Positions 1 through 13,403 of a stretch of 64,000 bases of DNA are shown here, one piece after another. This DNA is from Drosophila miranda (lineage: Eukaryota > Arthropoda > Insecta > Diptera > Drosophilidae): the NCBI RefSeq assembly GCF_003369915.1, contig NC_046677.1, positions 26,306,913 through 26,370,912 on the forward strand, read 5' to 3'. The notes under the pieces were generated by a model. That model was given only the letters and a program-made list of their open reading frames with translations, was not told where the DNA came from and ran no database searches. A program made the position numbers and the translations under genes. The first letter of the stretch is position 1. Every line of letters begins with the position of its first letter.

Positions 1-3000
1 AGAGTTGATAATTTTCTGCTTGAGTGTGCCTCAGACATGCCGCAACTCCTGCTTCTGCTGCTGTTGCTTTTAATTAGAATTAGCAAGTAGTCGTTGCCAC
101 AAAAATGAAATGTACTCACATACATGGCTTGGGGAATAGATGACTCCCTCCAATGACTCCACTCGGCTGCGAAACATCTTCGGGCTCCCCCTTTAAGATA
201 ATTTTTTGCCGTGAAAACATAAATTCAAGTTGTTTTTATGGCTCACACGCACACACACACAGACATCCCCCATCCGCACACAATCACGTTTTTGCTGGGG
301 GACGGGACGGGGCCATTTTCCCCAACATGTAACCAAAAATTTTCTTGGAAAATTAACAGCACTCGTGGCTTTGATTTATCGAGATAAGCCGATGTTGTTG
401 TTTGGCCCATTGTTCGCTGCTCTCAGGATGGTGTTTGGGTCTGCGGGGTGGGAGAGTGTTTCAGGGGGTTCCAGATTCAGATTTTGTCAGCCCTCATACT
501 CGTACATATATATGCAGATTGATTTTCGGGCTTTAATTAAGTTATCTAGTTTGGGATTTTGATAAATGGTTTCGTCGCTTCGTTACGTTGGGTAATTGAA
601 AATGAAGGCTAAATGATTTTGGCCATTAAGAAGGTTACATTGTGGAACCGCCTAAAGGGGAAGTCAGAAAACGGAACCTGTTTATTTAGTTTACTTAAGG
701 GGTAGGTTATTAGATAGAGGAAATTATATGACAGTTGATATTCCAATTAGAAGTGGAGATATGTATGTCGACTCATACTACAATTTGGGGGCCTTTTAAA
801 ATCCACCCTGAAAAGATTGTGCACCAAAAAAGAGTATTTGGTCTTAATGAACTAATGAACTTTCAAATACTATGCATCTCTAAAGTACATCTATAAGTCT
901 TACTAAAAATCTGCAATCACTAATCATCAATTACTTAAACAACTACCCATTAGAATAAGTTCTCCTGACTTCTAAAAACCATTAAAACTGAACAGTTCCA
1001 AACCAGTTGCCCATTGAGAACTGGGTCAACTGGTTCGGTTCTCTTTCTCTCTGTGTACAAAACTTTGGGGCCTGTTCCATAACGGAAGATAATGGAATGA
1101 TTCAAGTGCCGCCCACAGCTGGAGCTGTTGCTGCTTCTCCTTGGTCCGTGGATTTCTGTTAACTCTGAATGCAACGCACTATTTAAGCACCTCGGTAAAA
1201 TGACAGACACATAAATTAATTAAGAGTCGGAAACAGATAAAAAATATAAATAAAGTAAGCAAAAGCAAAGGCAATGGTAAAGGCGAAGAAAAGACAGAAA
1301 AAAGGAGAGAGCGGAGCCACTGCCGACACAAACAAATTACACATGCGGCAAGCGGCCGCGACAGTTTGGCTGACAATAATTAAGGCAACAGCGAGGAGAC
1401 ACACCGACAACAGCAACAACAATAAGAACAACAGCCTTATAAACAACATGAACAACCAACAACAACCCAACAAACAGCTGCACGCACATCGTGCAACAGA
1501 AGCTGCAGCAGCAGCCGCCCCATCCTCAGTGCTCTCCCACATCCTCTGCGGCATCAGAGAAGAAGCTGCTGCCGAGTCACGGCTCCTCTCATATGCAGTT
1601 TTTGAAGGGCGGCAGAGGCAGTGGCAACGGCAGTCGGATGCACAGTGCAGGCACATGCAACTCCATGTGGCAATTATGTGGATGCAACGCACACAAATTG
1701 AAAAAGTAAACCAACTGCACCCGGGCACCCCCCAATAAACCAAACCCATGAAGATGCTACAGTGAAGCGTCTAGAAATGGAACTTCGGCGATCAAAATTT
1801 AATCATTTCCTAGGGCGCGACTTCAACAGGCCTTCTTCTGGGACTAGAACCCAAAACGACAAACCAAAGAAGACACGATTCTCTCCCTGCTAAAATCTGA
1901 ATTTTCTTAAGCTTGAAATTCCAATTTGATAGACAATCTTCTGATAATGCTCGTCTAGATTCCTTTAGCAATGCTTCTACAACTGAAATTCTGTTGTTTC
2001 TTATAGAAGCTCCACTGTTTATGACAATTTTCAACTCCAATTTGCTCTCACAATTTGTCATTTCCCTTTACTTGGCAGTTACTCACTCACCCAACTCTTA
2101 ATGATAATAATCTTCATACACACACGCACACGCATACACACACACTCTACTCTCTAGCAAAGTTTAATTGTTAAACAAATATTCAGAAAAAGAGAAGAGA
2201 ACAGCCCCGCAGTGGGGCAGTATTAAAGGCCAGACCATCCATTTACTTAGTTTTATTACTTCTGACCCTCGGAGGTCGTGGTTTACTTATTCTCCAGTTG
2301 AGTTTTTATCTTTTTCTTCGAGTACAGTTGGGAAGAGTTCTTTTTAAGTGGATTGTAGTTATGTGCATATACTCGTAAGATAAGATGACCGCCAGTTAAA
2401 GTGTTTATTTGGACACGCTGCTGCATGTGGGTACTTTTTTTGGATGAGGAAAGTTCTCATCCAATTAGTGGGGATAATTGTTGGAGTCAGCAGAAATTAT
2501 ACTAAAATGTCTGAAACTATTAGTGGAGAATTTTTAACAAGTTTTTGTTATATGCAAAGGAATATGAAAAGGTTCCAGATATGTATTTGAATGGTAGTTT
2601 AGGTGTTGTTGTTTTATCATGAATAACTAAAAATTATGCCTTTGTTAAAAACTGAAACAAATGTAAAATATTTGGTGAACATTCCCTTATATAATAAATA
2701 CAACCAAAAACATATTATATCATTCGAAAAAAGTCGAAAATATCTAACGAAAGCCCAAAAAATATTTGTATAATTTATTGCCATTTTATGTTATGCTAAA
2801 ATTTCACCAAACAATTTCTCAAACAATACAGCTTTTTCTCATGCAAATATTTGGCATAGTTTTTCTTTTGTCGGAGATAAAACAGCTCAAATTTCTATCT
2901 TCTTGTCGGCTAATAAATATTTAAGCCTTTCGAGCCATTTAAGAGTATTTAAGGTGATTTGTTTTGAGCTGCCAAATACAATAAGTTGCACAGCTTTTTC

Positions 3001-5124
3001 TAAGCCAAAACCAAAGTAAACTTGGGCAAAAAGTCAGATGTCAATTGGCTAATTAAAAGCCGACTGCAGCGATAACCTTAAATGTCAGTTTCAAGTTGAG
3101 CTTTATATTTGTTTTGAACAGATTTATCTTTCACTTTTACTTCAGTTCAAGTTTGTTGTCGCTTCGAGTGCAATTTTATTTTATTTCAAGCTAAAGTTCA
3201 ATAACACACAGCACAGCACAGCCTTAAATGTAACTTGATTAATCACATTTGTAATGTACTTTTTCTCATTTTTTCTCATTGCAGCGTAACCGCAAAAACA
3301 AATCTTGAAATTATGGTAAGTTAATAACCCTAATTTGAGTACAAATTTACATTTGGAGAACCGTTTCCCCCGTCTGTCCCTGAGGTGAAATATATCATAA
3401 TTTATGCGGAGGGAAATGAAAATTTTATACCCAGCAAAACAAAGCGATGAAAGCAACTTTGTACTTACTTTTGTATCCAGGGTAAAGGTTGGAGTCTGAG
3501 GATATGTTGGGTTCGGGGAAACGCCTGTAACAGAGAAGAAAAGAACAATAGCTTATTGCTTAAAGAAAATATAAATCGATTTATATAGTTACTTTGGTAT
3601 ATTTAGGTAAATTTGCTATAATTTCTATTGATCCATTGTGGGATCAACAATTTTTAGAGTCCACCTCTTCATCGATCTACTAAAACTCACCAAGATCTTA
3701 TGCGGTATATATCCATATTTATTCTATTCCAAATGCGCCCAAGTATAAGGTATCCTACAGTCCAAATGCTATCCTATATCTTGTATTATTTGTAACTTTT
3801 CGACTTGTAAAGAGGAGGTTCCGGGCTTGCCATTTTGACCGCTTAATGTGGAATGAGTAATGTTTAAATGTAACCAGGACAACGGCAGCGAAGATGGCGC
3901 TAAAGGGAATTCTGTCCGGGTCCGGGGTCCGGGTTCCGAAGCAGAGCACGAGTATTTCCCTCGACTCGGGTTGCTCTCATGCAATTTATATCCGACACTT
4001 GCCCTGGCAACACCACCAGCCACCGGCACTGGCAACAGCAACAGCACCACCACCCAAACTGGGTCACAGCATGTGAAGAGCTCCACTTGCTCTGGATGTT
4101 GTCTATTTTGAAGCGACGCTCACGTTGTTCTTGGCTCTTTAAATTGTTGTGTGTTTCCCTTCCCGACTTTACATCCTGTGAGCCACCAGTCGGTTTGATT
4201 GAATTTCAATTTGATTGCCTTGGTGTCCGACCAAAAGTCATAAAGTTTGTGCTGGATTTTGGAAAAGTTTCCAGGTCATTTATCTTGGGTCTTAGCCCGG
4301 GCTCAGGCTCCAATTAATATGATGGGTTTTTCGGGAGGGGGTGATGGGACCACCTAAGAAAAGTTTTCATTACTGTAAAATACTTTGCACACTCATTAGA
4401 GCCATTTGTTTGTGACATTGTCCATTTCGCGTTGGTTGTCTTCCCTCTGGCTTCCCTCTCTATCTGTCTGTGGATGATAAATGTGTCCATAATGCGGCCT
4501 AATTGTGGCATCATTAGAGGCGTCTCTTAGGCCTGATTGCCTGGCCCATGGCGAGCAAGTACTCGTACACACACTTGAAATGGATTGGCAGTCCCCAGAC
4601 GAGACAGTCCATGACTTTTGGCTATGGAAATGGAAGTGCTGCACACTCTGAAATGGTATCCAGGCGGCTGTCATGTTGGATTGGCAACAGAGCAAATCAA
4701 ATTTAATGATGAGCTCAAATTGGAGCACATGTCTTTTCCGCCCGAGATGAGGTTCAGGCTATCTCCATATCCAATCCAATCCAATGCCGTGTCTGTCACC
4801 GAGAGTTGGCGTAAACAACAACAACAACAGACACATTCGAGTGACGAATTTAATGCGTTCACTTTGGCGTGGCCTCGTACGGTCGCCTGCTCCTTGTGCG
4901 CCCCAGGACCTTTGCCATTTTGCAAAGTTAACGAAGCGAATGGCAAACAAGAACCGACAGCACCCCGAGCTGTGACCGTAATATACTGTATTTTATTTAT
5001 AGCATAATTTTAGGTGCCTTGCACAGACAACAAAGTGTTGAAAAAGGTGTGACGCGGGCCACACACAAATTAAAGAACTTAACAGCTGAAAGAGTTTCCT
5101 TTCCTCCTAATTTCTACTTTTAGC
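1..5124. other. Mostly non-coding left flank
   Basis: No convincing multi-exon gene is visible here. The content is A/T-rich with Q/N-like trinucleotide runs around 1400-1540 and a CA-type dinucleotide run at about 2118-2147. Open frames found here are short, lack conserved-looking domains and overlap on both strands. The only item with a strong gene-like signature is the minus-strand exon candidate at 3469-3524. The stretch could be intron of a gene whose other exons lie outside the window. Confidence 0.6.
3469..3524 (-). CDS. Orphan 56-nt internal exon candidate
   Basis: On the minus strand a long pyrimidine-rich tract ending in TTACAG at 3525-3530 is followed by 56 nt and then a consensus donor GTAAGT (3463-3468). 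The 56 nt are open in all three frames; one frame reads RFPEPNISSDSNLYPGYK. Exon length is not a multiple of three, so it would change phase between its flanking introns. I found no partner exon in the neighbourhood, so partners would have to be far away or outside the window, with Cyp310a1 possibly nested in the same transcription unit. This rests on splice signals and openness only; I do not recognise the protein. Confidence 0.33.
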
Positions 5125-6895
5125 TTAGTTATAAAATTTCGGCTTTATCTCGCGTCTTTTCAACCTGACTTTCAGACCATCTTTTGTTCGTATAAACGGA
5201 GCCGGTTGATGCGAAATTTCGATGGTCTCTGCGAGGGTTGCATCCAATTCCAGATGAAAGTTTTGCAGGAGTTTGATCAGAGCAACTTTGATGACCATTT
5301 TGGCAAAGTTTTGGCCTGGGAATAAAAACGGGAATACATATTCTCAGCTGGATCTTTTGGGGGCAAAGTTTTGGTGCTAACAACCTACCCACACACTGAG
5401 CTCCGCCAATGCCGAAACCTATGAAGGCATTGCTCTTGCAGTCGCCTGACTTTTCCGAATGTAGAAACCTCAAAGGTTTGTACTTCATGGGTTCACTGAA
5501 GTACTTCTCGTCCCTGTGGATGGCCAGCAGCGGAACCATCAGGGTTTTCCCCTCATCAATGGTGAACTTAGTGTTGGGCAGCGTGTAACTTTTACGGCAA
5601 ATGCGTTCAATGATGGGCAACGGTGGGTATTTGCGGACGGTTTCTGTGGAGGGCAAAGACTGTATTCCTACTCCAATCTGGGTCTCCTTGCACCTACCTT
5701 TAAGACACATATCCAGGTACTTCAGACCGTCGAGTTCTTCAAACTTTAGTGAACCATTCTCATTGCTTAGTTCCTTGATTTCAGTTTGAAGTTTCTCCAC
5801 AATAAGGGGTTCTTGCAGGATCTCAAAGAGTGTAAGGGTTATATTGGAGGATATCGAGTCCAGGGATACCTTGAGCAGATCCTCAGCCACCTTAGCCACT
5901 CGTTTGATGGACAAAAGCTTGTCCTGTTCTGTTGATTGGGGGACAGTAGTATTAAAGATAATGAATATGTGTCAAATGAACCTCTCACGCACCATTATCT
6001 ATGTCTATCTGCCACTTGTCCCCACTGATGTCGTTGCCGTTGCGGAATCGAGTGAGTAACTGAAGTATATCCTTGCGTATAAGACCGTGTTCCTCGCGGT
6101 GCTCAACGCCCTGTTTGATGAGATCCCTGAGGCGGTAGGTGAAGGAGGATTTCTGGGGCAAGCGACTCAGGGTACTTGAGGAGTTTACAAATGCGGATTA
6201 GTTAAAGATAGGTAAAGATCGATCTTTACTTACAATGATTGAAGGCTGGTATGTCCAGCACTCACATAGCTGCTGAGAATGTGATCCTTCTGCTCAAAGT
6301 TGTTGACATCCAGACCATAAATGAGATTTCCAATGACGTTGATGGCATAACTGACAGAGAATCCTGTTAGAAACTCTTTGTTTGATTCTTCAATTTTCGC
6401 TTACACTCTTAACATCTGCTGCAAATCCAGTTCTAGAGCACCACCCTGGGCCTGTTCGATGTCCAACAGATATGATATCAAATGATCTCCCACACGCTGG
6501 ACATGGGTAAACATCTCCGACAATCGTTTGGTAGCAAATATGGGGGACAGCTTCTCCAACAGATTGAATCTCCTGTAGCCCTTGACATAGTCCCATTTCA
6601 GATCGTTGAAATGTCCGTTCGACTGCTGGAGTATCGTTTGGGCCAATTCCACATTGCGCACGATGAGGACTGGCCTGAAGAAGCAGTAGATACCCAACAG
6701 ACGCTCACGACCCATCTGGTAGGCCTCACAGATGGCCTCCACATGTCGGAATTCCCGGCGATAGGCCTGATGCAGGAAAGACCAGGAGATGCCGGCCCTT
6801 TCCGAGGGAAAGCCCTTGCGTCGCCAGTGGCTGTAGATGTGTCGCACAGCCAGAAAGAGCACCGAGTAGAGCAGAATGGGCAGCAGCAGCCACAT
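5125..6895 (-). CDS. Cyp310a1: Cytochrome P450 Cyp310a1-like, atypical active site
   Basis: Six exons: 6895-6405, 6350-6234, 6174-5993, 5928-5698, 5643-5389 and 5315-5125, all with GT-AG introns and consistent phase, giving 488 residues, a normal P450 length. Residues 1-18 (MWLLLPILLYSVLFLAVR) form the ER membrane anchor. The K-helix ExxR is intact (E341-T-V-R344) and the heme loop FGIGGAQCVG places the cysteine ligand at C424. The usual heme-loop arginine is replaced by A422, and the I-helix around residues 280-292 reads KVSLDSISSN, without the AGxxT oxygen-activation motif. The sequence matches what I remember of D. melanogaster Cyp310a1, which has a similarly unusual heme loop. As a family member it should be a microsomal monooxygenase or a derivative; substrate is unknown and catalysis may be altered. 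Start chosen as the ATG immediately before the anchor. Confidence 0.85.
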
Positions 6896-9800
6896 GTCGA
6901 AGATGATGATGTTGAAGGTGATGTTGAAACGCTGGCAGGCCTTGATAGACTGAGGCCGTCTGCCCCGGGAGGGATCACAGAAAGATTCCAAGAGTCTCGT
7001 CTCACAGATAATTACAATGAGTTGGCAGGGCTGGCTGTCTGGGACCTGCCTGCCTGCTTCCAATGCCGTGGTAGTGGTGATGCCGAAGATGATGAAGATG
7101 AACGAAATCGAAAGTCGCGATCGGTCCGCACCGGCACTCGTCTGGCAACTGACAAGACAACTGCAAGTCAATCTTGTCTGACCAAAAATAATATTAAATA
7201 AAACAGAAAACAATTTTCGAAATGCCGGGCATGCTATCACATTCAGTTATCTCTCTCTCGGCCACTGTCTCCCGTCCCTTTTCCTCGTGGTTCTTTCCTG
7301 ATAATGGGACGCAGTCGTCTGGCTGCTGCTGATGCCTGCCCTTCGTTGGACGTCCTGATAATAATTTATACAGCAGCGGCTGTACCATGTCATTATCAAA
7401 GTCTGGGCAAGTTTTTTGTGTCCGAAACTCATACTCTTATACTCATTGTTGGCAGGGGTATATAAGATCACTGAAGAATCATTGAAGACTCTTTGATTGG
7501 AGGTGGAATGAAGATCTCCCGAGGGTAAAAGACTATGCAATACCAAAATGTGGCAAGAGGCACCAGCGCGATGTTTTAATTCTCTTTTCCTTGCAAAAAC
7601 GCAAGTTGGTCTCCCAAGTAGTAAATGAATAGAAGATCAATTCTCGTACTACTTACCTAAGTCTTATCTAAGGGATTAAGATAGATAGATATATCGATAA
7701 GAGTCATAAGATTAGAGGAATCATTTAGTCGGTCCCTTTTACTATCTCTCTTTCTCTTGCTGTCCAGATGTATGGATGCGTCTCTGGGATCTGATTTATA
7801 GTTAGTTTCAGATAAGATTAGCGTCTAGCAACTTAGTTCGAGTACTATTGTACCTCTATAAAAAGAGCATCATCACAGAGTCCACTGGAAGCGTGACTCT
7901 GATAAGGAACGTTATCAAAGGCATTCTTCTAGCAGAGGGCATCAATGTATGCCAATCTCCGGGTGAGAAGAACCTAAGGTGAACGCTTGGAAACAGAAAC
8001 AGAAATACGGGGAGAGATGTGGGATAGTTGAGAGATTAGTTGGGTGTGGATTTATTAGGTTACTTAGAGGAACTAATGATCATGGATTAGTTTTAGATTA
8101 CTTAGGTGATTTGAAGGAATTACTCATAGGGCAAAGGCAAATCCCACAAGATTTGGTAGTAGGATGGGCGCAGAGGTATAAGGTGGGTGCCACACATTCT
8201 CAGGTATCCTATTGTATTGCACCTTTTGCTCTCAACACATTCAGTAATCTGCAAGCTATATTTCCCATCAATCGTTGCCTTGCTAGTGATTTTGCAATCT
8301 AAGACTTCAGTTTCCGATAAACAGATCAACAAGCTTTCATAACAATCTCTTTCGCAATCATTATTTCCATTACGCACATCGTCGGTCGACAGTCAGTCTC
8401 GTTTTGCCATCAAACAATAATCGTTTTAGCCTCACAGACAGACTGCCAGACTGACAGACAGCCTCGAAAGTGTCAATTTCAGTGCCTAACCAAGTGTACA
8501 CGAAGGCAATTCCTGCTCCGAAAAGGGGAAGTTGTTAATCACGCCCATTGCATGCCACAGCGTTGCAAAAATGCAAATTGTATAAAAAGGTAGCGACAAC
8601 AGCAACAGCAACAGCAAAAAAAAAAACGGCTAAAAATGCATGAAAATTGTTGCCGCCGTCGTACCGGAGGCAATTTTCCACAGGAGTGGAGAAAGGAGAA
8701 GGAGAGGTATCCACTTGTTGCTGCTGCTGCTGCTGCTGCTACACATAATTGCTGTTGCCCCTGGGAATTTGATTTAAATGAGCCCCTACCCCTTCCACAT
8801 ATATATTTACGAGTATATGGAGCAGGTTTCACGGAGTTATGCCAGACAATTTCTCACAAGTCTGTGTTAGGAGTTCATTGGGCTGGGAATCTGGCGAATC
8901 TGGGAATCGACCGATGGGAACATTGACTGCCTGCAATTGTCCTTTCAATTGACTGCTTGCCAAAAGCAATTCCAATATTACTTTATTGAGCTGGCAGGCC
9001 CGACCCGACGACTCTCTGGACTTCTACATGCCAACTCATGGCCTCAGCAACAGCTTGTTGCCATGGCTCATCAGGAACAGTGGCAAGTCATGCCAGAAAT
9101 TGAATGAAGTTGGCAAATACTCGGCTCTACATATTTCACATCTCTCTTCTGTGGTTACGATATGACTCGACAGATCCTGGTAGGAGCCTCAGACCAAAAT
9201 GGCTGTACAATTATTGCAATTTGCCAAAGAACTTTCAAGATGATCGATGGCTTTCCGTCACGATAAAGCTGGTATGCAAAAGCAATATTTAAACGAAAGA
9301 GTTCCTCGTGAAAGCACTCCTTCAAGTGCTCTTAATGGACAGTAAAAGACTACTCGTAAGTGCATAAAAGCTTCCTGATGTTTTGAGTTTTTTCGAGGTT
9401 TGTTTGGGTTCCAACCGACTTAACAATTTTTGGAAGATTTTCAAGGATATACCGTTCAAAGTTCAAAGACATCTACTAATTAATAAGCTGATTATTTCAA
9501 CTAAAAGTAAATATATGAAAGTCTTATGTCAGTCTCCACATCCATATATATGCATTTATTCAATTATAACTTTTAATGCCTGCCTGCCTTTACAACGACA
9601 TTCACTATTCTTTGTGCACTCGTATTTATGGCTATTTAGTCACCCAAATGAACAAATGTTCAATTTCAATGATTCATACTGTCGATGAGGCCAGTCATAA
9701 GGCATTTGTTTAGCATTATTTCAGTCACAGACACGTGTCGTATTCACTTTTCACGTTCTGTTTGAGTTCTCCCACATCTGTACACAGTGTATTCCCAAAA

Positions 9801-12593
9801 AGGTAATTATTCCACGACAAAGAATATTTCCTATAGCTGTTTTTTGCTGGTCTTTTTCCCAGGAATTATTACGTAAATATTAAATTTGTTTTGCTATTTC
9901 AATTTGCCCATAAATCAGAATGTTCGGCGGACCCCAGAGCACAATGAAATTTGAGTGAGAGAACGAACGCACGGGGCTCCCGAGATGCGACGAAAACGAA
10001 ACTTGTTCGTCAGCCACTTGACATGCCGTAGTCGGATATAGCTTCTCCCCCACATCTCCAGTCCCGACTCGCCCATGCCCCTTCTCCCTTTAGGATAGTT
10101 GACAATGCAAAGCTTTGTTTGAAATATGGTGCCTGTGCCCTGGTACGAGAACCCGGCATAGAAGAACAAGGGTATATTGTATTCATAAAAATGTATGTGA
10201 CAGGTAATTATTTACAAAAATAACACCTTATATATATATATTCTTGATAATTAAGGCCATTAGTCAGACTATTGATGTCTTTATCTTATCTACCAATCCG
10301 CCAAAAGTTATCGCGATTGATCTAATGTAAAGGAACTTCAGAGTTAGAAGACTGCTTTTAAGTGTGCATTAAATATGGCATTCGAATAGTTAGATCTATT
10401 CATTAGACACTTCTTGTGTAGCAGGTAACTTGTAGTCGAAATGTCGCCCAAGGCATGTTTTTTTCCACCACAGAATGTATGTGCTGTGAAGTTCATGAAC
10501 AAATGGCAAAAAGCAAACAGGGAAAAAATATATATGTACATATATATATATATTTGCATGCAAATTACTCATTGAGGAGATGAGTGCAGCCAGAGAAGAG
10601 CGGAGCCCGGGGGGGTAAACAGCGTTGAGGTTGAGATGTTCCAAGTTTGAGTGAGAAATTTGCATGTTTATGCGAAAAAATATTTGGTTGCTTGTTATGA
10701 AAATTTTCGCATTTGTCGTATGAGCGAAAAAAATAAAACGACATTCCTCTTGGCTGGTGGCAAATGCGCGATTTGTGGCAGAACCCACTTACACACACAT
10801 ACATACATATACGTGTATTTATATCCTCCTTTCCTTTTCATGTCTGCATTTGATATGAAAGTTTCTGGCTGGATCTTGTAGGAGGAACTGCTGTCAGCAC
10901 TTGATGCAATGCAAATTTCCTCCCTACGAAAATTGGGTTTTAATAACAAATTCAATTTAACTTTGAATATTTTTTTTTGGATACACATACTCGCACGTGA
11001 GCGGCTACAACAATAATTGGTTTTGGTTTTTCTTTTCGGGCGGAGAGAAGGTCAGGCCCTGGCCAGGCGAGACGAGAGGCTTTTGTGCATTTTAATTGAA
11101 TTTTCCCCAGGCCACCGTTTATTTTTCCAGTGACTGAAAAAATTAAATCACAGCACGTTTGCGTAGCCCCCTTCCCGATGCACTTGAGTGAGTTTACATA
11201 AAGCGCTGAGATCTATGGAAAAACCAGTTCCAAATGAATCAGAAATTAACATAAAGGTTGAGAGTCAGGTTAAACTGTAGGAGTATCCGTGCCATTGTTA
11301 GGAGGCACCGGCACAGGCACGCCCACAGCGCCCCTCCAGCTAACGGTTTCCAATTGTTGCAAGTCGGCAACAAATTGTTTGATTTCTGTTTGTGACAGCT
11401 GGCTCTCTTTTTTATGTCAACATTTTCACTGACCTGCCCCATGAGGGAAAGCCGTGGAGGGTTTCGATTCTATTCCGTAGATGGCAAAAATGTCTGACAA
11501 TTGAAGTGAATCATAAGTGATTGATGGATAAAAATATCTATGATTGATTTGTTTCTAATACCAAGAGTATTTAAAATTCGCTTTGCTCTTTCTGTATTTT
11601 ATTTCATTTCATTTCTTGTTGGTTGTCATTTTCAAACATTTGTCAAACGGCACACAAATAAAGTGAAATATGAAATTTTGTGACAGCTCCACAGACCCCC
11701 CATGGGACGGGCTCGATGCCCAGGCTGGACCAGAAAATGATTTTTATTCTTATTGTTCTTTAGTAAAGTTCAGGCTGAAATTTAAACGTTTTAGGTTTGA
11801 TTTTTGGTTATAAATTTTTAAGTTTTTACAAGCTTTTTTTGGAATTTAATGTGATATTGAAAAGGAATTCAAACTTAATGTGTGCTATGAGAAGATTATC
11901 CAATGAGCGTTTCCACTGTCTCAATTGATGTGGGAACTAAATTTGTTTAAATAATATTTAATCCATGATTTTTTAGAGTAAAACTTGGGCCTTTCTGTGA
12001 GAAAACTCCCATACATTACGTGACTTGTGCCTCCTACAATATTTACCCAAGAGATTCCTTCGATAAACCTTCACCTTCAATATAAGTAATCCCCCCGTGA
12101 GCACAGACAAATATCTGATTTATTTGTTAGCTTACATCTTCCCCATTTCGTGTAGACAACCTCCCAGCAATTTAGCCCCAAAACGGCACGAAACCCCCAA
12201 TTAATTGGCAAATTTTTATGGGTAAATATAATTGCCATAAATAACAGCAAGCCTTTGCTTTTTTTGTGCCCCTCTGTGTTGTTGATTTTGGTCGATTATT
12301 AGCTCAAAATACACACGAGGCCATAAATAACAATGAGGTCTGTGTGGTCTGGAAAATATTATGCATACGTTGCGTGGTACGATGGAAATTTGACATTGAA
12401 CTTGCGGCTCGCTATCCGATTCGATAGCCCTGAAGGCCAACTGGGACGACATGCTACTATGGGGGTGGCATTAAATATTCATTTGGCAGGCGGCTGCCAT
12501 GACAATAAAAATATCCCCAACAGAGAGAGTTAGATGTAGTACAACAAGGAACGATATAATTACATAGTAATGCGACTAGAAAATATCCTTTGA
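6896..12593. other. Non-coding region upstream of Cyp310a1
   Basis: No convincing gene. It contains a GATA-word cluster (7663-7920), a short CTG run near 8719-8745, and a TA-rich run near 10530-10552. A minus-strand Cys-containing open frame ending at 8120 has no ATG in a supported position. Most of the region reads as regulatory or neutral intergenic DNA. Confidence 0.6.
7663..7920. promoter_or_regulatory. GATA-motif cluster 5' of Cyp310a1
   Basis: Within about 260 bp there are repeated GATA words on both strands: CTTATCT near 7663, overlapping GATAGATAGATATATCGATAAG at 7681-7702, AGATAAGA near 7811, TGATAAGG at 7900 and TTATCA at 7912. The cluster lies roughly 0.8-1.0 kb upstream of the Cyp310a1 start codon. 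GATA factors drive gut and fat-body genes in flies, so an enhancer role is plausible. This is inference from motif density only. Confidence 0.25.
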
Positions 12594-13403
12594 TAGGAAA
12601 GAGAAATACTAGAGGAGCATTACCTGTGAAGAGAGAGAGAGAGAGAGAGACAGCTTTAATGCTAAGCCACACTGTGACAGAGAGCGCAGGTGAGGCGGCT
12701 ATATGTATGTTCATTTTGACTGATCCGATCGTCGTGATTATCCCTGCAATATCATTCCGCTGAAGATCTTAATGTCTTTAAAACTTCTACTATCGATTCG
12801 ATTCGATTCTTCTGCCAGTTGCCGGACGAAGGCAATATACCCTCCAAAACCACAAGTAAGGGGTACAGAAACCAAAGCAAAAGATAGCTGGCAAAATGAA
12901 GGACAACATTTTTAATTTTTTGACCAAAACGTTCGATATAGACAGAGGTCCGTTTCCCACTGCCTCTGCCCTTGGCCCCTAGGGAGAGGAATACTAGAGG
13001 AGCATTAGCTGTGAAGGGAGAGAGAGAGAGACAGCTTTAATGCTAAGCCACACTGTGACAGAGAGCACAGGCGAGGCGGCTATATATTCATTCTGACTGT
13101 GATAATGATCCGATCGTCGTGATTATCCTTACAATATCATTCCGCTGAAGATCTTCATGTCTTTAAAACTTCTACCATCGATTCGATTCAGAAATACATA
13201 CATTTCAGGAAACAAAACTTTTCCTTCTGTCAGTTGCCGGACGAAGGCAATATACCCTCCAAAGCCACAAGTAAGGGGTACAGAAACCAAAGCAAAAGAT
13301 AGCTGGCAAAATGAAGGACAACATTTTTAATTGTTTGACCAGAACGTTCGATATAGACAGAGGTCCGTTTCCCACTGCCTCTGCCCTTGGCCCCTAGGGA
13401 GAG
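12594..13403. repeat. Imperfect tandem duplication, ~0.4 kb unit, two copies
   Basis: Copy 1 runs about 12594-12980 and copy 2 about 12981-13403. Both begin with an ATACTAGAGGAGCATTA segment followed by a GA-dinucleotide run, and both end with a CCTTGGCCCCTAGGGAGAG segment. The repeat offset is 386 bp at the left end and 415 bp at the right end, because copy 2 carries extra sequence of about 35 bp around 13188-13222 plus smaller indels, including a different GA-run length. The copies have diverged by scattered substitutions, so this is older than the Arp2D duplication. No open frame is preserved between the copies. Confidence 0.9.

Noticed and set aside
3286..3316. Plus-strand 31-nt segment between TTCTCATTGCAG and GTAAGT, resembling a microexon
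   Set aside because: The splice words are good but the segment has an in-frame stop in one frame and no partner exons, and it lies opposite the better minus-strand exon candidate.
8120..8377. Minus-strand Cys-containing open frame of about 85 codons
   Set aside because: It opens with GTG, has no ATG or convincing splice acceptor upstream, and no recognised domain.
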